Counted from the stretch's first letter, positions 42,795-55,628 are shown. The stretch: DNA of 64,000 bases from Spirochaetes bacterium RBG_16_49_21 (GCA_001829495.1 MIBJ01000062.1:1-64000); one strand, 5' to 3'. A program made the numbers and translations. Notes: generated by a model not told the origin, from the letters alone.

Positions 42795-45700
42795 ATGAGA
42801 GACTTTAACGATTTCAGATCCATACAGATCAAGCTGGCATCGCCGGACATGATCCGGGAGTGGTCGTACGGCGAGGTCAAGAAGCCGGAGACCATAAATT
42901 ACCGGACCCTGAAGCCGGAGCGCGACGGCCTGTTCTGCGAGAAGATCTTCGGTACCACCAAGGAATGGGAATGCTACTGCGGTAAATTCAAGTCCATACG
43001 GTACAAAGGGGTGGTGTGCGACCGGTGCGGAGTCGAGGTGACCCACTATAAGGTGCGGCGCGAGCGCGGCGGCCATATCGAGCTTGCCTGTCCGGTGGCT
43101 CATATCTGGTATTATCGCTCGGTTCCGTCGCGGATGGGCCTGCTCCTTGACCTTACGGTGAACGCTCTGAAATCGGTTCTCTATTACGAGAAATATATCG
43201 TCATTGATCCCGGCGAGGCGGCTGAAGAAGACATTAAAACCGGAGATGTCCTGGATGAGGACACCTACAGCGGTCTATATGAAAAGTACGGCGAAACCAT
43301 GGTCTGCGGCATGGGAGCCCAGGCTATCAAGGACCTGCTGGTCAGGATCGACCTGGACGAGGAGTCCCGGCAAATACGGGCGGAGATCCAGGCGAAATCG
43401 GCCAAGGACGTGAAGATAGACAAAAAGCTCATAAAGCGGCTTGAGATCATTGAGGCTTTCAAGGATTCGGGAAATCAGACCGATTGGATGATACTGGACG
43501 TCGTCCCCGTGATACCGCCCGAGCTCCGTCCCATGGTTCAGCTTGACGGCGGCAGGTTCGCCACTTCTGACTTAAACGACCTGTACCGCCGCGTCATCAA
43601 CCGGAATAACCGGCTCAAGCGTCTCCTCATGCTCCGCGCGCCCGAGATTATCGTGCGCAACGAAAAGAGGATGCTTCAGGAAGCGGTTGACGCCCTCTTC
43701 GACAACTCCCGGCGGAAGCGGGCGGTCAAGGGGAAGGGGAACCGGCCGCTCAAATCCCTCTCCGACATGCTCAAGGGAAAACAGGGCCGCTTCAGACAAA
43801 ACCTTTTGGGCAAGCGGGTGGATTATTCGGGCAGATCGGTAATCGTCATAGGACCGGAGCTGAAACTCTACCAGTGCGGCCTGCCGAAGAAGATGGCTGT
43901 TGAGCTCTTCAAGCCCTTTATCATGAAGCGGCTGGTCGACAAGGACTACGTGCAAAATATCAAATCCTCTAAAAAAATGGTCGAGAACGAGCGTCCCGAG
44001 GTATGGGAGGTGCTCGAGGAGGTCATTTCCGAGCACCCCGTGCTGTTGAACCGGGCGCCGACTCTGCATCGGCTCGGCATCCAGGCGTTTGAGCCTATCC
44101 TGGTGGAAGGGAAGGCCATCCGGCTCCACCCCCTCGTATGCCATGCCTACAACGCCGACTTCGACGGAGACCAGATGGCGGTGCACGTGCCGTTGTCTCC
44201 CCGCGCCCAGCTTGAATGCTGGACCCTCATGCTTTCGTCCCATAACCTTCTCTCCCCGGCTAACGGCCATCCGGTCGTATCGCCGACGCAGGATATCGTG
44301 CTGGGGGTTTACTACCTGACCTCGGTGCTCGAGGGCGCGCCCGGCGAGGGCAAGCTCTTTGACGAGCAGGATGAGATTCACCGGGCCGTGGATTACGGCC
44401 AGATCAAGCTGAGGAGCATGATCAAGTTTTTAAAGAACAATGAAGTCGTTGAGACCACCGCGGGCAGGCTGATATTCAACAACCTGCTTCCCGAGGGGTA
44501 CCCGTTCGTGAATAAAATCATCAACGATAAAGAGCTATCAGCGATCATTTCATCGACACTGAGGGAGTACGGCCCCAATGTCACGGTCAAGATGCTCGAT
44601 GATATCAAGGAGGTCGGATACAAATACGCGACCCTGTTTGCACCCACCATATCCATGTCGGATATCATCGTTCCCTCGGTGAAAAGGGAGATCATCGCCG
44701 AAGAAGATAAAAAGCTTGAGAAGATAGAGAACGAGTACCGGAACGGCTACATAACCAATGAAGAGCGGTATAACCGGGTCATCAACCTCTGGACGAACGC
44801 GAATGAGGTCATAGCAGAAAAGATGTTTGATGAGCTGTCCGGTGATTCGGCCGGGTTCAATCCGATATACATCATGGCGCAGTCCGGATCGCGGGGGAGC
44901 AAGCAGCAGATACGCCAGCTCGCCGGCATGCGGGGACTCATGGCCAAGCCGAGCGGCGAGATCATCGAGGTCCCGATCAGGACGAACTTCAAAGAAGGCC
45001 TCACCGTGCTTGAGTATTTCATCTCAACCAACGGCGCGCGCAAGGGCCTGGCGGATACGGCGCTTAAGACCGCCGACGCGGGATACCTGACCCGACGGCT
45101 CGTGGATATCGCGCAGGACGTGGTCATTTCCATGCAGGACTGCGGTACCACCATCGGCATTGACATCTATGCCATAAAAGAGGGTGACGACGTAATCGAG
45201 TCGCTCGGTGATCGGGCGTTGGGCCGGACCCTCTTATACGATCTTCTCCATCCGGTCACGAACAAGGTCATATGCAAGGCCGACGAAATTGTGACCGAGG
45301 AAATCGCCGAGACGATCGATCAGCTCAATATCGATTCAATCGAGATCCGCTCGGTACTCACCTGCGAGGCGAAGCAGGGCGTATGCTCGAAATGTTACGG
45401 CAGGAACCTGGCCAATGCCAAGCCGGTCGATCTGGGCGAGGCCGTCGGTATCATCGCCGCCCAGTCCATCGGCCAGCCGGGGACGCAGCTCACCATGCGG
45501 ACCTTCCATATCGGAGGCATCGCGTCCCGATCGGTCGAGGAGAGCGAGATCAAGCTCAACTATCCGATCTACGTGAAAGAGATAACATCGAAAACCATCA
45601 GGACCGAAGAAAAGAAGACCATATCGGTCCGCCGGGGATATCTCATCATTCAGCGCGTGGTCGCTGAAATGAACGTCAAGGACGACGCCAAGCTGAAGGT

Positions 45701-47006
45701 CGATGAGAACGAAAAGGTCTATTCCGGCATGGTGCTCGGGAAAAAGAGCGACGGCGATGAGATCATCGCCAAAAACTCCGGGCTTATCAAAATCATGAAG
45801 AACAAGATATACATACTGGGCGATCCGCACTCGATGCCGGTAAACGTAGGCACCGAGATATACACCAAGGCGGGAAAATTTTATGACCGGAATGAAATGG
45901 TGGCTGCTTTTGATCCCTGGTTTGAGCCGATTCTGACGGAGATCGCCGGAAAGGTCGAGTTCGTCGATATCGAGCTTAATAAGAGCCTGCGCGAAGAGAT
46001 CGATGTTGCCACTAACGTAACCAAGCGTGTCATTGTGGAATATAAGACGGAGAAGCTTCAGCCGAGGATCGACATCACCGGCCCGTCCAAGCAGACCATC
46101 ACCTATCTTCTGCCCAAGGGCGCCCACCTCATGGTGGCGAATAACGACAAGGTCGCGGCCGGTACGGTGCTTGCCAAGATCCCGCGCGGTGCGGAAAAGA
46201 CCAAGGACATTACCGGCGGTCTGCCGCGGGTCGCGGAGCTCTTTGAAGCGCGTACGCCCAAGGAGGCGGCCACCCTCTCCGAGATCGACGGCACCGTGGA
46301 GATCGGCGATACGGTGAAGAACAAACGGAAGATCCTCGTGACCGGTGCGGACGGGACGCAGAAGGAATATTCGATTCCGGTTTCAAAATTCCTGCGCGTC
46401 CAGGACCGGGACTTCATAGCCAAGGGCGAGAAAATAGACGACGGCCCGGTTGATCCGCACGAGATATTGAAGATCAAAGGCCCGCGGGAGCTGCAGAAGT
46501 TCCTGGTCAATGAGATACAGGAGGTCTACCGCCTCCAGGGCGTGGCCATAAACGACAAGCATATCGAGATCATAGTCAGACAAATGCTCAGGAAGGTCAA
46601 GGTCACGGATCCGGGCGACTCCTCCTCGGTGATCGAGCAGATCGTCGATAAGTTCTATTTTTCCGATGAGAATGACCGGGTGCATCAGGAGGGAGGCAAG
46701 TCCGCCACCGCCATGCCGGTGCTCATGGGAATCACCAAGGCGGCGCTCAATACCGAGTCCTTCATATCGGCAGCCTCGTTCCAGGAGACCACGAGGGTGT
46801 TGACGGATGCGGCGATCAAGGGAAAAGTCGACCATCTGCATGGCTTGAAAGAGAACGTCATCATCGGGCATCTGATACCTGCCGGGACCGGATTGCGGCA
46901 GTACAACAATATTCAGGTATACCAGGATGCTTTGGGCGATCTGGATGCCGCAGCCGTGGAAGAGCACCTTGAAGCGGAGGCGGAAACGCCGGTTGAGGGC
47001 GAGTAG
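42795..47006 (+). CDS. rpoC: RNA polymerase subunit beta'
   Basis: A 1403-residue subunit. Start set at ATG 42795 ([11 protein letters not shown]) because TTGAGGCAA supplies a ribosome site; an upstream TTG at 42783 is rejected. N-terminal zinc site ([16 protein letters not shown]), catalytic Mg loop NADFDGDQM (residues 454-462), bridge and trigger regions, and a second zinc site [13 protein letters not shown] near 860. The C-terminal end is Ala/Glu-rich. Separated from rpsL by 444 bases occupied by a family C element. Confidence 0.99.
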   Translation: MRDFNDFRSIQIKLASPDMIREWSYGEVKKPETINYRTLKPERDGLFCEKIFGTTKEWECYCGKFKSIRYKGVVCDRCGVEVTHYKVRRERGGHIELACPVAHIWYYRSVPSRMGLLLDLTVNALKSVLYYEKYIVIDPGEAAEEDIKTGDVLDEDTYSGLYEKYGETMVCGMGAQAIKDLLVRIDLDEESRQIRAEIQAKSAKDVKIDKKLIKRLEIIEAFKDSGNQTDWMILDVVPVIPPELRPMVQLDGGRFATSDLNDLYRRVINRNNRLKRLLMLRAPEIIVRNEKRMLQEAVDALFDNSRRKRAVKGKGNRPLKSLSDMLKGKQGRFRQNLLGKRVDYSGRSVIVIGPELKLYQCGLPKKMAVELFKPFIMKRLVDKDYVQNIKSSKKMVENERPEVWEVLEEVISEHPVLLNRAPTLHRLGIQAFEPILVEGKAIRLHPLVCHAYNADFDGDQMAVHVPLSPRAQLECWTLMLSSHNLLSPANGHPVVSPTQDIVLGVYYLTSVLEGAPGEGKLFDEQDEIHRAVDYGQIKLRSMIKFLKNNEVVETTAGRLIFNNLLPEGYPFVNKIINDKELSAIISSTLREYGPNVTVKMLDDIKEVGYKYATLFAPTISMSDIIVPSVKREIIAEEDKKLEKIENEYRNGYITNEERYNRVINLWTNANEVIAEKMFDELSGDSAGFNPIYIMAQSGSRGSKQQIRQLAGMRGLMAKPSGEIIEVPIRTNFKEGLTVLEYFISTNGARKGLADTALKTADAGYLTRRLVDIAQDVVISMQDCGTTIGIDIYAIKEGDDVIESLGDRALGRTLLYDLLHPVTNKVICKADEIVTEEIAETIDQLNIDSIEIRSVLTCEAKQGVCSKCYGRNLANAKPVDLGEAVGIIAAQSIGQPGTQLTMRTFHIGGIASRSVEESEIKLNYPIYVKEITSKTIRTEEKKTISVRRGYLIIQRVVAEMNVKDDAKLKVDENEKVYSGMVLGKKSDGDEIIAKNSGLIKIMKNKIYILGDPHSMPVNVGTEIYTKAGKFYDRNEMVAAFDPWFEPILTEIAGKVEFVDIELNKSLREEIDVATNVTKRVIVEYKTEKLQPRIDITGPSKQTITYLLPKGAHLMVANNDKVAAGTVLAKIPRGAEKTKDITGGLPRVAELFEARTPKEAATLSEIDGTVEIGDTVKNKRKILVTGADGTQKEYSIPVSKFLRVQDRDFIAKGEKIDDGPVDPHEILKIKGPRELQKFLVNEIQEVYRLQGVAINDKHIEIIVRQMLRKVKVTDPGDSSSVIEQIVDKFYFSDENDRVHQEGGKSATAMPVLMGITKAALNTESFISAASFQETTRVLTDAAIKGKVDHLHGLKENVIIGHLIPAGTGLRQYNNIQVYQDALGDLDAAAVEEHLEAEAETPVEGE

Positions 47007-47078
47007 GATTATATAATAACAACGTAAATTCACATAAATATATTGACAAAAAATTCCCGGCTTCGCAAATACGAATCT

Positions 47079-47384
47079 GACCTCACCCCCCGGCCCCTGC
47101 CGGACAGGATGTCCCAATGGCAAGCTTGATCGGGCCTTCCGGGCCCCTGCTTGCAGGCGAACCTCCTGTTCGCACCCGGCGGAGCCAGGAGGGCGGAAGC
47201 CGGCCTCTCCCATTAAGAAATGAAGAAAGGAGAGGGGGAGTCTTAAGGATGAGCCTTAATGTTTCGGAAACCCTCTCCTTTCTTCCGAGTTTAATAGGAG
47301 AGGCTCCCAACAGGATGTTGCAGTGCCGAGCGAGGACAGGAAGTCCAAATAGCGCTCGGCGTGCGCGGCAGCGCGGGTGAGGTC
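47079..47384. repeat. Palindromic element (family C), longest copy, between rpoC and rpsL
   Basis: From GACCTCACCCCC (47079) to GGGTGAGGTC (47384). 47096-47206 nearly repeats 28714-28828; 47207-47300 is the inverted copy of 7741-7820 (GAAGAAAGGAGAGGG, CCTTAATGTTTCGG). The rest of the 444-base gap (47007-47078, 47385-47450) shows TTGACA at 47043 without a good -10. Confidence 0.75.
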
Positions 47385-47450
47385 GAAATTGGGAAATGAT
47401 GCATATACGAGGATGTAATATCTATATAGGATTTTTTATAAGGAGTAATA

Positions 47451-47825
47451 ATGCCGACAATCAACCAGTTAATAAGGAAGGGGCGCGAGCAGAAAAGGAA
47501 AAAGACGAAATCGCCGGCGCTGACCCAGTGCCCGCAGAAGCGCGGCGTATGCACCCGGGTAATGACCTTCACGCCGAAAAAGCCGAATTCGGCACTGCGC
47601 AAGGTGGCGCGGGTCCGGCTTACCAACAGCATCGAGGTCACCGCGTATATCCCGGGCATCGGCCACAATCTTCAGGAGCACAGCGCCGTGCTCATCAGGG
47701 GCGGCAGGGTCAAGGATCTGCCCGGCGTGCGCTATCACATCATCCGGGGAACGCTCGACACCCTGGGCGTTGATGAGCGTAAAAAAAGCCGGTCTAAATA
47801 CGGCACCAAGAGGCCGAAGGCATGA
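47451..47825 (+). CDS. rpsL: 30S ribosomal protein S12
   Basis: A 124-residue decoding-centre protein. The streptomycin-related lysines are the sensitive type ([11 protein letters not shown] near 43; [16 protein letters not shown] near 88). Opening [14 protein letters not shown] is canonical. AAGGAG precedes the ATG. It leads the rpsL-rpsG-fusA-tuf cluster. Confidence 0.98.
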   Translation: MPTINQLIRKGREQKRKKTKSPALTQCPQKRGVCTRVMTFTPKKPNSALRKVARVRLTNSIEVTAYIPGIGHNLQEHSAVLIRGGRVKDLPGVRYHIIRGTLDTLGVDERKKSRSKYGTKRPKA

Positions 47826-47846
47826 TATTTTTAATGAGGAAGTTAT

Positions 47847-48314
47847 ATGCGTAGAAGAAGACCAGTCAAACGAGAGCAGCTGCAGGATCCGAAATACGGC
47901 AGCAAGTTGGTTTCAAAGTTCATCAGCTGTATGATGCTTGAGGGCAAGAAGGGGGTTTCCGAGACCATATTTTATAAGGCGATGGATATCTTGCAGAAAA
48001 AGACTCAAAAGGATCCGATCGAGGTATTCGTCCAGGCCCTTGAAAATACCAAGCCGCTGGTGGAAGTGAAGTCGCGGCGGGTCGGCGGCGCTACGTACCA
48101 GGTCCCGATAGAGATCCGCCCGGAGCGGCGGCAGGCGCTCGGGATCCGGTGGCTCATAAACAACGCCCGGACCAGGTCGGAAAAGACCATGTATCAGAAG
48201 CTGGCGAGCGAGTTCATGGACGCTTACAATAACACCGGCATATCGATTAAAAAGAAGGAAGACATGCACAAGATGGCGGAGGCGAACAAGGCCTTTGCGC
48301 ATTACAAGTGGTAA
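47847..48314 (+). CDS. rpsG: 30S ribosomal protein S7
   Basis: A 155-residue primary 16S-binding protein of the 30S head. Opening MRRRRPVKR and the [17 protein letters not shown] motif are typical. It lies 21 bases after rpsL. In other bacteria S7 represses this operon by binding the rpsL-rpsG gap; here the gap is too short for that structure. Complete C-terminus ([13 protein letters not shown]). Confidence 0.98.
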   Translation: MRRRRPVKREQLQDPKYGSKLVSKFISCMMLEGKKGVSETIFYKAMDILQKKTQKDPIEVFVQALENTKPLVEVKSRRVGGATYQVPIEIRPERRQALGIRWLINNARTRSEKTMYQKLASEFMDAYNNTGISIKKKEDMHKMAEANKAFAHYKW

Positions 48315-48401
48315 GAGTATAACACGTCTTTTTAGACGACTCCGATGAGGGGCAAGCCCTCTTCCGGGATTGACTAATCATTACCCACATCTATAGATCG
48401 A

Positions 48402-48638
48402 GCCTCTCGGCCCCCTAAATCCCCCGGAGGGGGACTTGAAGATTATATATTATAAAGACATTGTAACTACTCAGGAATAATGGAATAATGATGGAACCGC
48501 CGATGGACGCAGATGAACGCAGATTAGGTTAGAAAGGTAAAAGTAAAACGTATTGTAAACAATTTTTAAATCTGCGTTTATCGGCGTGAATCGGCGGCAA
48601 TATTAGCCCCCCTCCGGGGGGTTGGGGGGGCATGAGAG
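48402..48638. repeat. Nested inverted-repeat elements between rpsG and fusA
   Basis: Outer pair: GGCCCCCTAAATCCCCCGG (48410) and CCGGGGGGTTGGGGGGGC (48615). Inner pair: CCGCCGATGGACGCAGATGA (48498) and TTTATCGGCGTGAATCGGCGG (48577), which resembles a repeat common in environmental genomes. No ORF in the 332-base gap. Looks like one element inserted in another. Confidence 0.65.
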
Positions 48639-48646
48639 AATAGGAT

Positions 48647-50731
48647 ATGCCGCGGGAGCTTCCGCTTAACCGGACACGAAACATCGGCATCATGGCGCAC
48701 ATTGATGCAGGAAAAACCACGCTGACCGAGCGTATACTCTTCTACACCGGCAAGACCCATAAGATGGGCGAGGTGCACGAGGGAACCGCGGAGATGGACT
48801 GGATGGTACAGGAAAAGGAGCGGGGCATCACCATCACCGCTGCTGCCACGACTTGTTACTGGAAGAACGCCATCATCAATATAATAGACACCCCGGGGCA
48901 TGTCGACTTTACGATCGAGGTCGAGCGGAGCCTCCGGGTGCTCGATTCGGCGATAGCCGTATTCGACGGCGTCGCCGGCGTGGAGCCGCAGAGCGAAACC
49001 GTATGGCGTCAGGCTGACCACTACCATATTCCCCGCATCTGCTTTGTGAACAAGATGGACCGGATCGGCGCCGATTTCGGGCGGTGCCTCGACATGATCA
49101 GGAAGAAGCTGTCCGCCACGCCGCTCGTGCTCCAGGTGCCGCTCGGGGTGGAGGAAAACCACCGCGGCGTCATCGATATCATTACGATGAAGGGATACGT
49201 ATGGAGCGATGACCTCGGCCTCGAGATTCAGGAGGTGGAGATACCTGATGAGTATGCCGGCATTGCGGCGCAGTACCGCGAATCCCTTCTCGAGGCCGTC
49301 GCCGAGCACGACGAGGCGATCATGCACAAGTACCTTGAAGGGATCGCGCCCGACGTTCAAGAGATACAAAGCGCGATCCGTGAAATAACCGCCCGGGTCG
49401 CCGTATTCCCGGTGCTCTGCGGTTCAGCCCTCCGGAACAAAGGGGTACAGCCCCTGCTCGACGCGATCGTGGACTATCTCCCCTCGCCGCGTGATATCAA
49501 GCCGGTGGAAGGGCATAGCCCGAAAAAGCCCGAGGAGATTCTCCGGCGGGAGGCGAGCGACAAGGAGCCTTTCTGCGGCCTCGTATTCAAGCTCATGAGC
49601 GATCCGTACGTGGGGAAGCTGTCATTCATGCGCGTTTATTCCGGCCATGTCAAAACCGGCGATCAGGTCTTCAATGTGACCGCGGGTAAGCGGGAGCGGA
49701 TCCAGCGTGTCTTGAGGATGCACGCCAATGATCGGGAGGATATTAAGGAAGTCTACACCGGAGATATCGTGGCGGTGGTGGGCCTGCGGAGCGCCCGCAC
49801 CGGCGATACCCTGGCTGAAGAGAATCATCCGATCCTGTTGGAAAAGATGGAATTCCCCGATCCGGTCATATCGATCGCTATTGAGCCGAAGACAAAGGCG
49901 GACCAGGACAAGCTCACTGCCGCGCTCGATCGGCTTGAGGAGGAGGACCCGACCTTTCACGTCAATGCCGATTCAGAATCGGGCCAGACCCTCATCTCCG
50001 GTATGGGAGAGCTTCACCTCGAGATCATCGTGGACCGACTTATGCGGGAATTCAATATCCAGGCAAATGTCGGCAAGCCGCAGGTGACATATAAAGAAAC
50101 GATAAGCAGGCCGGTTGAATTCGAATACCGATATGAAAAACAGATCGGCGGCAGGGACCAGTTCGGCCATGTCCTGATACGGCTGGAGCCGGGCAAACCG
50201 GGATCGGGCTTTATCTTCAAAAACGGGCTCGTGTCCGGGGAGATTCCCGATCTCTACCTCAAGGATATTGAAGCGGGATTGACCGACGCGATGCAGGCGG
50301 GGGTGATCGCCGGATATAAAATGGATGATGTCACCGCGACCCTTATCGGGGGCTCCTACAATGAAAACGCGTCCGAGGAAACCGCCTACCGGATCGCCGC
50401 CGGCATCGCTTTAAAGGAAGGAGCCCGCAGGGCAGGGCCTGCGCTCATGGAGCCGATCATGAAGCTCGAGGTCGTATGCCCTGATGATTATACGGGCGAT
50501 ATCATAAATGACATTAACTCGCGCCGGGGCAGAATAGAAAGAATAGATATCCGCGGTGGACTCAAGGTCATTGACGCCCTTGTGCCGCTGTCTGAGGTTT
50601 TCGGATATGCAACGAGCGTCCGCTCCATGAGCCAGGGGAGGGCCACGCATACCCTGCAAGTATCGCACTATGAGATCGTGCCGAAGGAGGTTACTGACAA
50701 GATCATTGGCCGAATAACCGGCGTTTTATAA
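48647..50731 (+). CDS. fusA: Elongation factor G
   Basis: A 694-residue translocase GTPase. G1 [10 protein letters not shown] (17-26), G3 DTPGHVDF, G4 NKMD, and all five domains through the C-terminal domain V ([18 protein letters not shown]). It drives tRNA-mRNA translocation and ribosome recycling. The ribosome site ATAGGA is only 3-4 bases before the ATG at 48647, so expression could be modest. It follows an inserted repeat that parts it from rpsG. Confidence 0.98.
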   Translation: MPRELPLNRTRNIGIMAHIDAGKTTLTERILFYTGKTHKMGEVHEGTAEMDWMVQEKERGITITAAATTCYWKNAIINIIDTPGHVDFTIEVERSLRVLDSAIAVFDGVAGVEPQSETVWRQADHYHIPRICFVNKMDRIGADFGRCLDMIRKKLSATPLVLQVPLGVEENHRGVIDIITMKGYVWSDDLGLEIQEVEIPDEYAGIAAQYRESLLEAVAEHDEAIMHKYLEGIAPDVQEIQSAIREITARVAVFPVLCGSALRNKGVQPLLDAIVDYLPSPRDIKPVEGHSPKKPEEILRREASDKEPFCGLVFKLMSDPYVGKLSFMRVYSGHVKTGDQVFNVTAGKRERIQRVLRMHANDREDIKEVYTGDIVAVVGLRSARTGDTLAEENHPILLEKMEFPDPVISIAIEPKTKADQDKLTAALDRLEEEDPTFHVNADSESGQTLISGMGELHLEIIVDRLMREFNIQANVGKPQVTYKETISRPVEFEYRYEKQIGGRDQFGHVLIRLEPGKPGSGFIFKNGLVSGEIPDLYLKDIEAGLTDAMQAGVIAGYKMDDVTATLIGGSYNENASEETAYRIAAGIALKEGARRAGPALMEPIMKLEVVCPDDYTGDIINDINSRRGRIERIDIRGGLKVIDALVPLSEVFGYATSVRSMSQGRATHTLQVSHYEIVPKEVTDKIIGRITGVL

Positions 50732-50843
50732 CAATTTATTGCCCAACGTTTTTTTCTGACGAGCCAACTCCCCGTCCTCTTTTAATTCAGCTTGATGAAT
50801 AACGGCCCACTCTACAACAAGGCCTAATGTAGTATTTGTAGTT

Positions 50844-50902
50844 GCGCAATAAGTGGAGGGTGGGGCCGTCCGCAGGGCGGCCCCACCCTCCACTTATTGC
50901 GC
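50844..50902 (+). promoter_or_regulatory. Perfect 25-base hairpin between fusA and tuf
   Basis: Left arm 50844-50868 (GCGCAATAAGTGGAGGG...) and right arm 50878-50902 are perfectly complementary, with a 9-base loop. A T-rich run follows about 10 bases on. It lies upstream of the likely tuf promoter and may end or protect the fusA message. Around it, 50732-50843 holds nothing that I recognise. Confidence 0.75.
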
Positions 50903-50979
50903 AGATAGCAATATTTTTATTAAAAATGTTGAATAGTTACGAAATATTTCCAAATTAAAAATATTTTTTGATTAATTTC

Positions 50980-51008
50980 TTGACAGAATAACCATATTTT
51001 TTTTTATT
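50980..51008 (+). promoter_or_regulatory. Probable tuf promoter
   Basis: TTGACA at 50980-50985 in an AT-rich block; the best -10 is TTTATT at 51003-51008 with 17 bases between. A leader of about 125 AT-rich bases follows. The perfect -35 and AT richness support a strong promoter, but the -10 choice is uncertain. Confidence 0.45.
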
Positions 51009-51138
51009 TCATAAACCTGCAATTTATGCGAGAGTTATTATATATATTTTTTTAATTGTTTATAAATATTAGTATTGATGTAACGGTTGTCATACAATCC
51101 ATTATTGTTACGGAAAAATAACAAAGGAGCAATTTCCA

Positions 51139-52353
<1,215 letters not shown>

Positions 52354-52390
52354 CCTTTTCCCTCTTTTGCATTGAAAATTGCATTCTTAT

Positions 52391-52419
52391 GATCAGACCA
52401 TCATGATGATGGTCTGATC
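52391..52419 (+). terminator. Terminator-like hairpin after tuf
   Basis: GATCAGACCATC and GATGGTCTGATC form a perfect 12-base stem with a 5-base loop, followed by TGTGTATTTT. The T tract is interrupted. Confidence 0.65.
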
Positions 52420-52449
52420 TGTGTATTTTAACGATAAAAAATAGTTATT

Positions 52450-52513
52450 CAGATAATTCCTGCCTTTGAAGGCGGGGATGCGCAACCCCGCCTTCAAAGG
52501 CAGGAATTATCTG
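52450..52513 (+). promoter_or_regulatory. Perfect 28-base hairpin between tuf and rpsJ
   Basis: Left arm 52450-52477 and right arm 52486-52513 are perfectly complementary over 28 bases; loop ATGCGCAA. The tip GGATGCGCA is also the tip of the rplJ/rplL hairpin, although the arms differ. It lies 35 bases before the rpsJ start, so the S10-operon message would begin with it if transcribed through. Confidence 0.75.
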
Positions 52514-52548
52514 AAGAGTTATAATAAAAAAATAATCAGGTATTTGAA

Positions 52549-52866
52549 GTGGCAAAGTCTACGGGACAACGTATCCGAGTAAAACTGAGATCGTTTGATG
52601 CGAAATTGTTGGATCAATCAGCTGAGAAGATAGTTGCAACAACCAACCGCAGCGGCGCAAAGGTTGCAGGACCGATACCGTTGCCCACCAAGGTTGAAAA
52701 GTTCTGCGTTCTCAAATCGCCTCATGTGAATAAAAAATCGCGCGAGCAGTTTGAGATAAGGACTCATAAGCGTTTGATTGATATCATTGATCCAAATTCC
52801 GACACTGTTGAAGCATTGATGAAGTTGGAATTACCTGCCGGCGTTTCAGTTGATATTAAATCCTAA
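52549..52866 (+). CDS. rpsJ: 30S ribosomal protein S10
   Basis: A 105-residue protein of the 30S head, also the NusG/NusB partner in antitermination. GTG start; opening [19 protein letters not shown] and [20 protein letters not shown] are diagnostic. First gene of the S10-spc cluster, in canonical order. Its leader carries the 28-base hairpin. Confidence 0.97.
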   Translation: MAKSTGQRIRVKLRSFDAKLLDQSAEKIVATTNRSGAKVAGPIPLPTKVEKFCVLKSPHVNKKSREQFEIRTHKRLIDIIDPNSDTVEALMKLELPAGVSVDIKS

Positions 52867-52929
52867 TCTGGCTTAAATTTCATACTCTTGGTTTTAATGT
52901 GCAATCACTTGGATGGATGGATATAAGGG

Positions 52930-53547
52930 ATGAAGAAAGCGCTTATTGGCAAAAAAATCGGCATGACCCAGTACCTGCATGAGGACGGCACGGTTGTTCC
53001 GGTCACGGTGTGCGAGCTCGGACCCTGTATCGTGGTGCAGAAAAAGGGCGCTCAAAAGGACGGATATGCGGCCCTGAAGCTGGGTTTCAGCGAGGTCAAG
53101 GAATTGCGGCTCAGCAAGGCGATCCGGTCCGATCTGAAAAAGAAGGGGCTCAAACCGCTCAGGCATTTTCGCGAGGTTGATCTGTTTGATGATTCCCTGG
53201 ATGTCGGGAGCGTCGTCACCTGCTCCATATTTGCGGAAAACGATATGGTGGACGTGACCGGCGTATCAAAAGGAAAGGGTTTTGCGGGCGTAGTCAAACG
53301 CTACGGCTTCCACGGAGGCGGGGAAACCCACGGATCAACCTTCCACCGGGCGCCGGGGTCAATCGGCGCGTGCGCTTTTCCGAGCGAGGTATGGCGCGGT
53401 CAGGGCATGCCCGGAAGGCTCGGGAACATGACCGTTACAGTGAAAAATCTCAAGATAGTCAAAATTCTTGAGGATAAAAATATAGTTCTGATATCCGGTG
53501 CCGTGCCGGGCAGAAAAAATTCATTGATTACTGTTCGCGGGAGATAG
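52930..53547 (+). CDS. rplC: 50S ribosomal protein L3
   Basis: A 205-residue early assembly protein close to the peptidyl-transferase centre. Opening KKALIGKKIGMTQYLHEDGT and the loop HGGGETHGSTFHRAPGSIGA are typical. It starts 63 bases after rpsJ, the largest gap inside this operon. Confidence 0.97.
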   Translation: MKKALIGKKIGMTQYLHEDGTVVPVTVCELGPCIVVQKKGAQKDGYAALKLGFSEVKELRLSKAIRSDLKKKGLKPLRHFREVDLFDDSLDVGSVVTCSIFAENDMVDVTGVSKGKGFAGVVKRYGFHGGGETHGSTFHRAPGSIGACAFPSEVWRGQGMPGRLGNMTVTVKNLKIVKILEDKNIVLISGAVPGRKNSLITVRGR

Positions 53548-53558
53548 GCAGGCGGCTG

Positions 53559-54185
53559 ATGAAGATCGACAAATATTCAATTGAGGGCGCGGTTGTGGGC
53601 TCGGTCGAGCTGTCCGACAGCGTCTTCGGGTCTGAGATAAACGATATCCTGATATATGAGCTGGTGAAATCAGCCAACGCCAATCTGCACCAGGGGACCC
53701 ATAAGACCAAGGAGCGCGCGGAGGTCAGGGGCGGCGGCGTAAAGCCATGGCGGCAGAAAGGCACCGGAAGAGCACGGCATGGTTCAATCCGCTCCCCCAT
53801 CTGGAAGGGCGGCGGCACCATCTTCGGCCCCCGGCCGCGCACCTACCGGATCGACCTGCCCCGGAGCATCAAGCAGTCGGCGTACCGGTCGCTCTTTTCG
53901 CTCAAGGCGAAGCAGGGAACCATCAAGGTTGTCGAGGATTTCACGGTGAGCGGCAAAACCAGGGAGATAGCGAAAATCGGCAGGGCCTTGTCCGTGTCGT
54001 GCGGTCTCATTATATCCGGAAGCGACGATTTCTCGCTCAGGCGGTCAATACGGAATATACCGGGGCTCGTGTATAATAATGTGAATAGAATATCAGGCAG
54101 GGACGTCTTTTATTCAAAAAATCTCATCATTACTGAGAGCGCGCTTACGCTGTTGAACGAACGATATTCAGAGGTCGGGCGATGA
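53559..54185 (+). CDS. rplD: 50S ribosomal protein L4
   Basis: A 208-residue protein lining the exit tunnel. The tunnel loop KERAEVRGGGVKPWRQKGTG, then RARHGSIRSP, is intact. In E. coli L4 represses this operon; no matching leader is recognised here. The stop overlaps the rplW start (ATGA). Confidence 0.97.
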   Translation: MKIDKYSIEGAVVGSVELSDSVFGSEINDILIYELVKSANANLHQGTHKTKERAEVRGGGVKPWRQKGTGRARHGSIRSPIWKGGGTIFGPRPRTYRIDLPRSIKQSAYRSLFSLKAKQGTIKVVEDFTVSGKTREIAKIGRALSVSCGLIISGSDDFSLRRSIRNIPGLVYNNVNRISGRDVFYSKNLIITESALTLLNERYSEVGR

Positions 54186-54469
54186 TGAATCCGAATGACA
54201 TCATATTAAAACCGGTGATTTCTGAAAAAACCACGGAGATGGCCGGGATGTATAAATACGCGTTTCGCGTGTCAATGAATGCGAATAAGATGAACGTGGC
54301 GCGTGCTATCAGGGAGTTGTTCGGCGTAAAGCCGGAAAAGGTGAATATCATGAGGGTGCGGGGCAAGCTCCGGAGGCTCCGGTATAAGTACGGCAAGAAG
54401 AGTGCATGGAAGAAGGCGATCGTAACGCTTCGGCCGGGAGACAAGATAGAGCTGTTTGAATCCCAATAG
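54182..54469 (+). CDS. rplW: 50S ribosomal protein L23
   Basis: A 95-residue protein at the exit-tunnel rim that docks trigger factor and SRP. Signature ILKPVISEKTTEMA and YAFRVSMNANKMNVARAI. The start ATG overlaps the rplD stop by 4 bases; a second ATG 3 bases later is equally possible. Confidence 0.97.
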   Translation: MMNPNDIILKPVISEKTTEMAGMYKYAFRVSMNANKMNVARAIRELFGVKPEKVNIMRVRGKLRRLRYKYGKKSAWKKAIVTLRPGDKIELFESQ

Positions 54470-54513
54470 CATGACAAAAGCGTCAGATGTTTTTTTGATC
54501 AAGGGACAGAGAC

Positions 54514-55341
54514 ATGGGGCTTAAGAAATTTAAACCAAAAACCCAAACGACACGCTATAAGACGGTGCTCGATTTTTCCGAGCTCACGGCAACGGAGCCG
54601 TATAAGCCGCTGACCAGGGGAAAGAAGGAATACTCGGGAAGGGGATACAAAGGCCAGATCAGCGTGCGCAGGCGCGGCGGCGGGCATAAGCAGCGGTACC
54701 GGATTATAGATTTCAAGCGGAATAAATACGGGATAGAGGGCCGTGTGTCTACTATCGAGTATGATCCGAACAGATCCGCGAACATCGCGCTCATAAATTA
54801 CGCCGACGGCGAAAAGAGATATATTATCGTACCGGAGGCATTGAAGGTCGGAGACACCGTAGTCTCGGGCGCGGATGTGGAGATCAGGATGGGGAATTCT
54901 CTTCCTCTGAAAAATATCCCGCTGGGCACCAATATCTATAATATTGAAATGAGCCGCGGCAGGGGCGGCCAGCTGGCGCGTGCGGCCGGGGCTCAGGCGG
55001 TTATTGCCGCAAAAGAAGGCGACTATTGCCTGATCAAGCTTCCGTCCGGCGAAATTCGGAAGATCCACGAAGAGTGCTACGCAACGATCGGCGAGGTGGG
55101 GAACAAAGACCACGGTCTGGTGACCATAGGCAAGGCCGGCAGGTCGCGGTGGATGAACCGGAGGCCCAAGGTCAGGGGCGTTGCCATGAATCCGATAGAC
55201 CATCCCCTTGGCGGCGGCGAGGGAAAATCCTCCGGCGGAAGGCATCCGTGTTCGCCGACCGGAAAACCCACCAAGGGCTTTAAAACGAGGAAGAAACATA
55301 AGTTGAGCGATAACTATATAGTCAATCGAAGGAAGAAATAA
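54514..55341 (+). CDS. rplB: 50S ribosomal protein L2
   Basis: A 275-residue primary 23S-binding protein needed for subunit joining and peptidyl transfer. [18 protein letters not shown] and the functional loop [20 protein letters not shown] are present. Shares one base with rpsS (TAATG), so the two are coupled. Confidence 0.98.
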   Translation: MGLKKFKPKTQTTRYKTVLDFSELTATEPYKPLTRGKKEYSGRGYKGQISVRRRGGGHKQRYRIIDFKRNKYGIEGRVSTIEYDPNRSANIALINYADGEKRYIIVPEALKVGDTVVSGADVEIRMGNSLPLKNIPLGTNIYNIEMSRGRGGQLARAAGAQAVIAAKEGDYCLIKLPSGEIRKIHEECYATIGEVGNKDHGLVTIGKAGRSRWMNRRPKVRGVAMNPIDHPLGGGEGKSSGGRHPCSPTGKPTKGFKTRKKHKLSDNYIVNRRKK

Positions 55342-55628
55342 TGGCCCGGTCAGTTAAAAAAGGTCCCTATATTGATATTAAGCTGTTCAAGAAAATTGAG
55401 GAGATGAATTCCTCGAACGCGAAGAAGGCGCTCAAGACATGGTCCCGCCGTTCTACTATTTTTCCTGAGATGATAGGCCACACGCTGATGGTGCATAACG
55501 GCAAGAACTTTATACCGGTGTATGTTACCGAGAACATGATCGGCCATAAGCTCGGGGAGTTCGCGCCGACGAGGACGTACCGGGGGCACCGGAGTAAAGA
55601 CGACAAGATTGCCAAGAGGAAGAAGTAA
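55341..55628 (+). CDS. rpsS: 30S ribosomal protein S19
   Basis: A 95-residue protein of the 30S head. Opening [19 protein letters not shown] and the signature [20 protein letters not shown] are complete. Overlaps rplB by one base and rplV by one base (TAATG at both ends). Confidence 0.98.
   Translation: MARSVKKGPYIDIKLFKKIEEMNSSNAKKALKTWSRRSTIFPEMIGHTLMVHNGKNFIPVYVTENMIGHKLGEFAPTRTYRGHRSKDDKIAKRKK

Noticed and set aside
43572-44381. 269-codon open frame antisense to rpoC
   Set aside because: Shadow of conserved rpoC coding sequence without ribosome site or recognisable protein.
48315-48401. Small RNA or gene after rpsG
   Set aside because: Only a short stem (GTCTTTTTAGAC-like) and no ribosome site; not enough to call.
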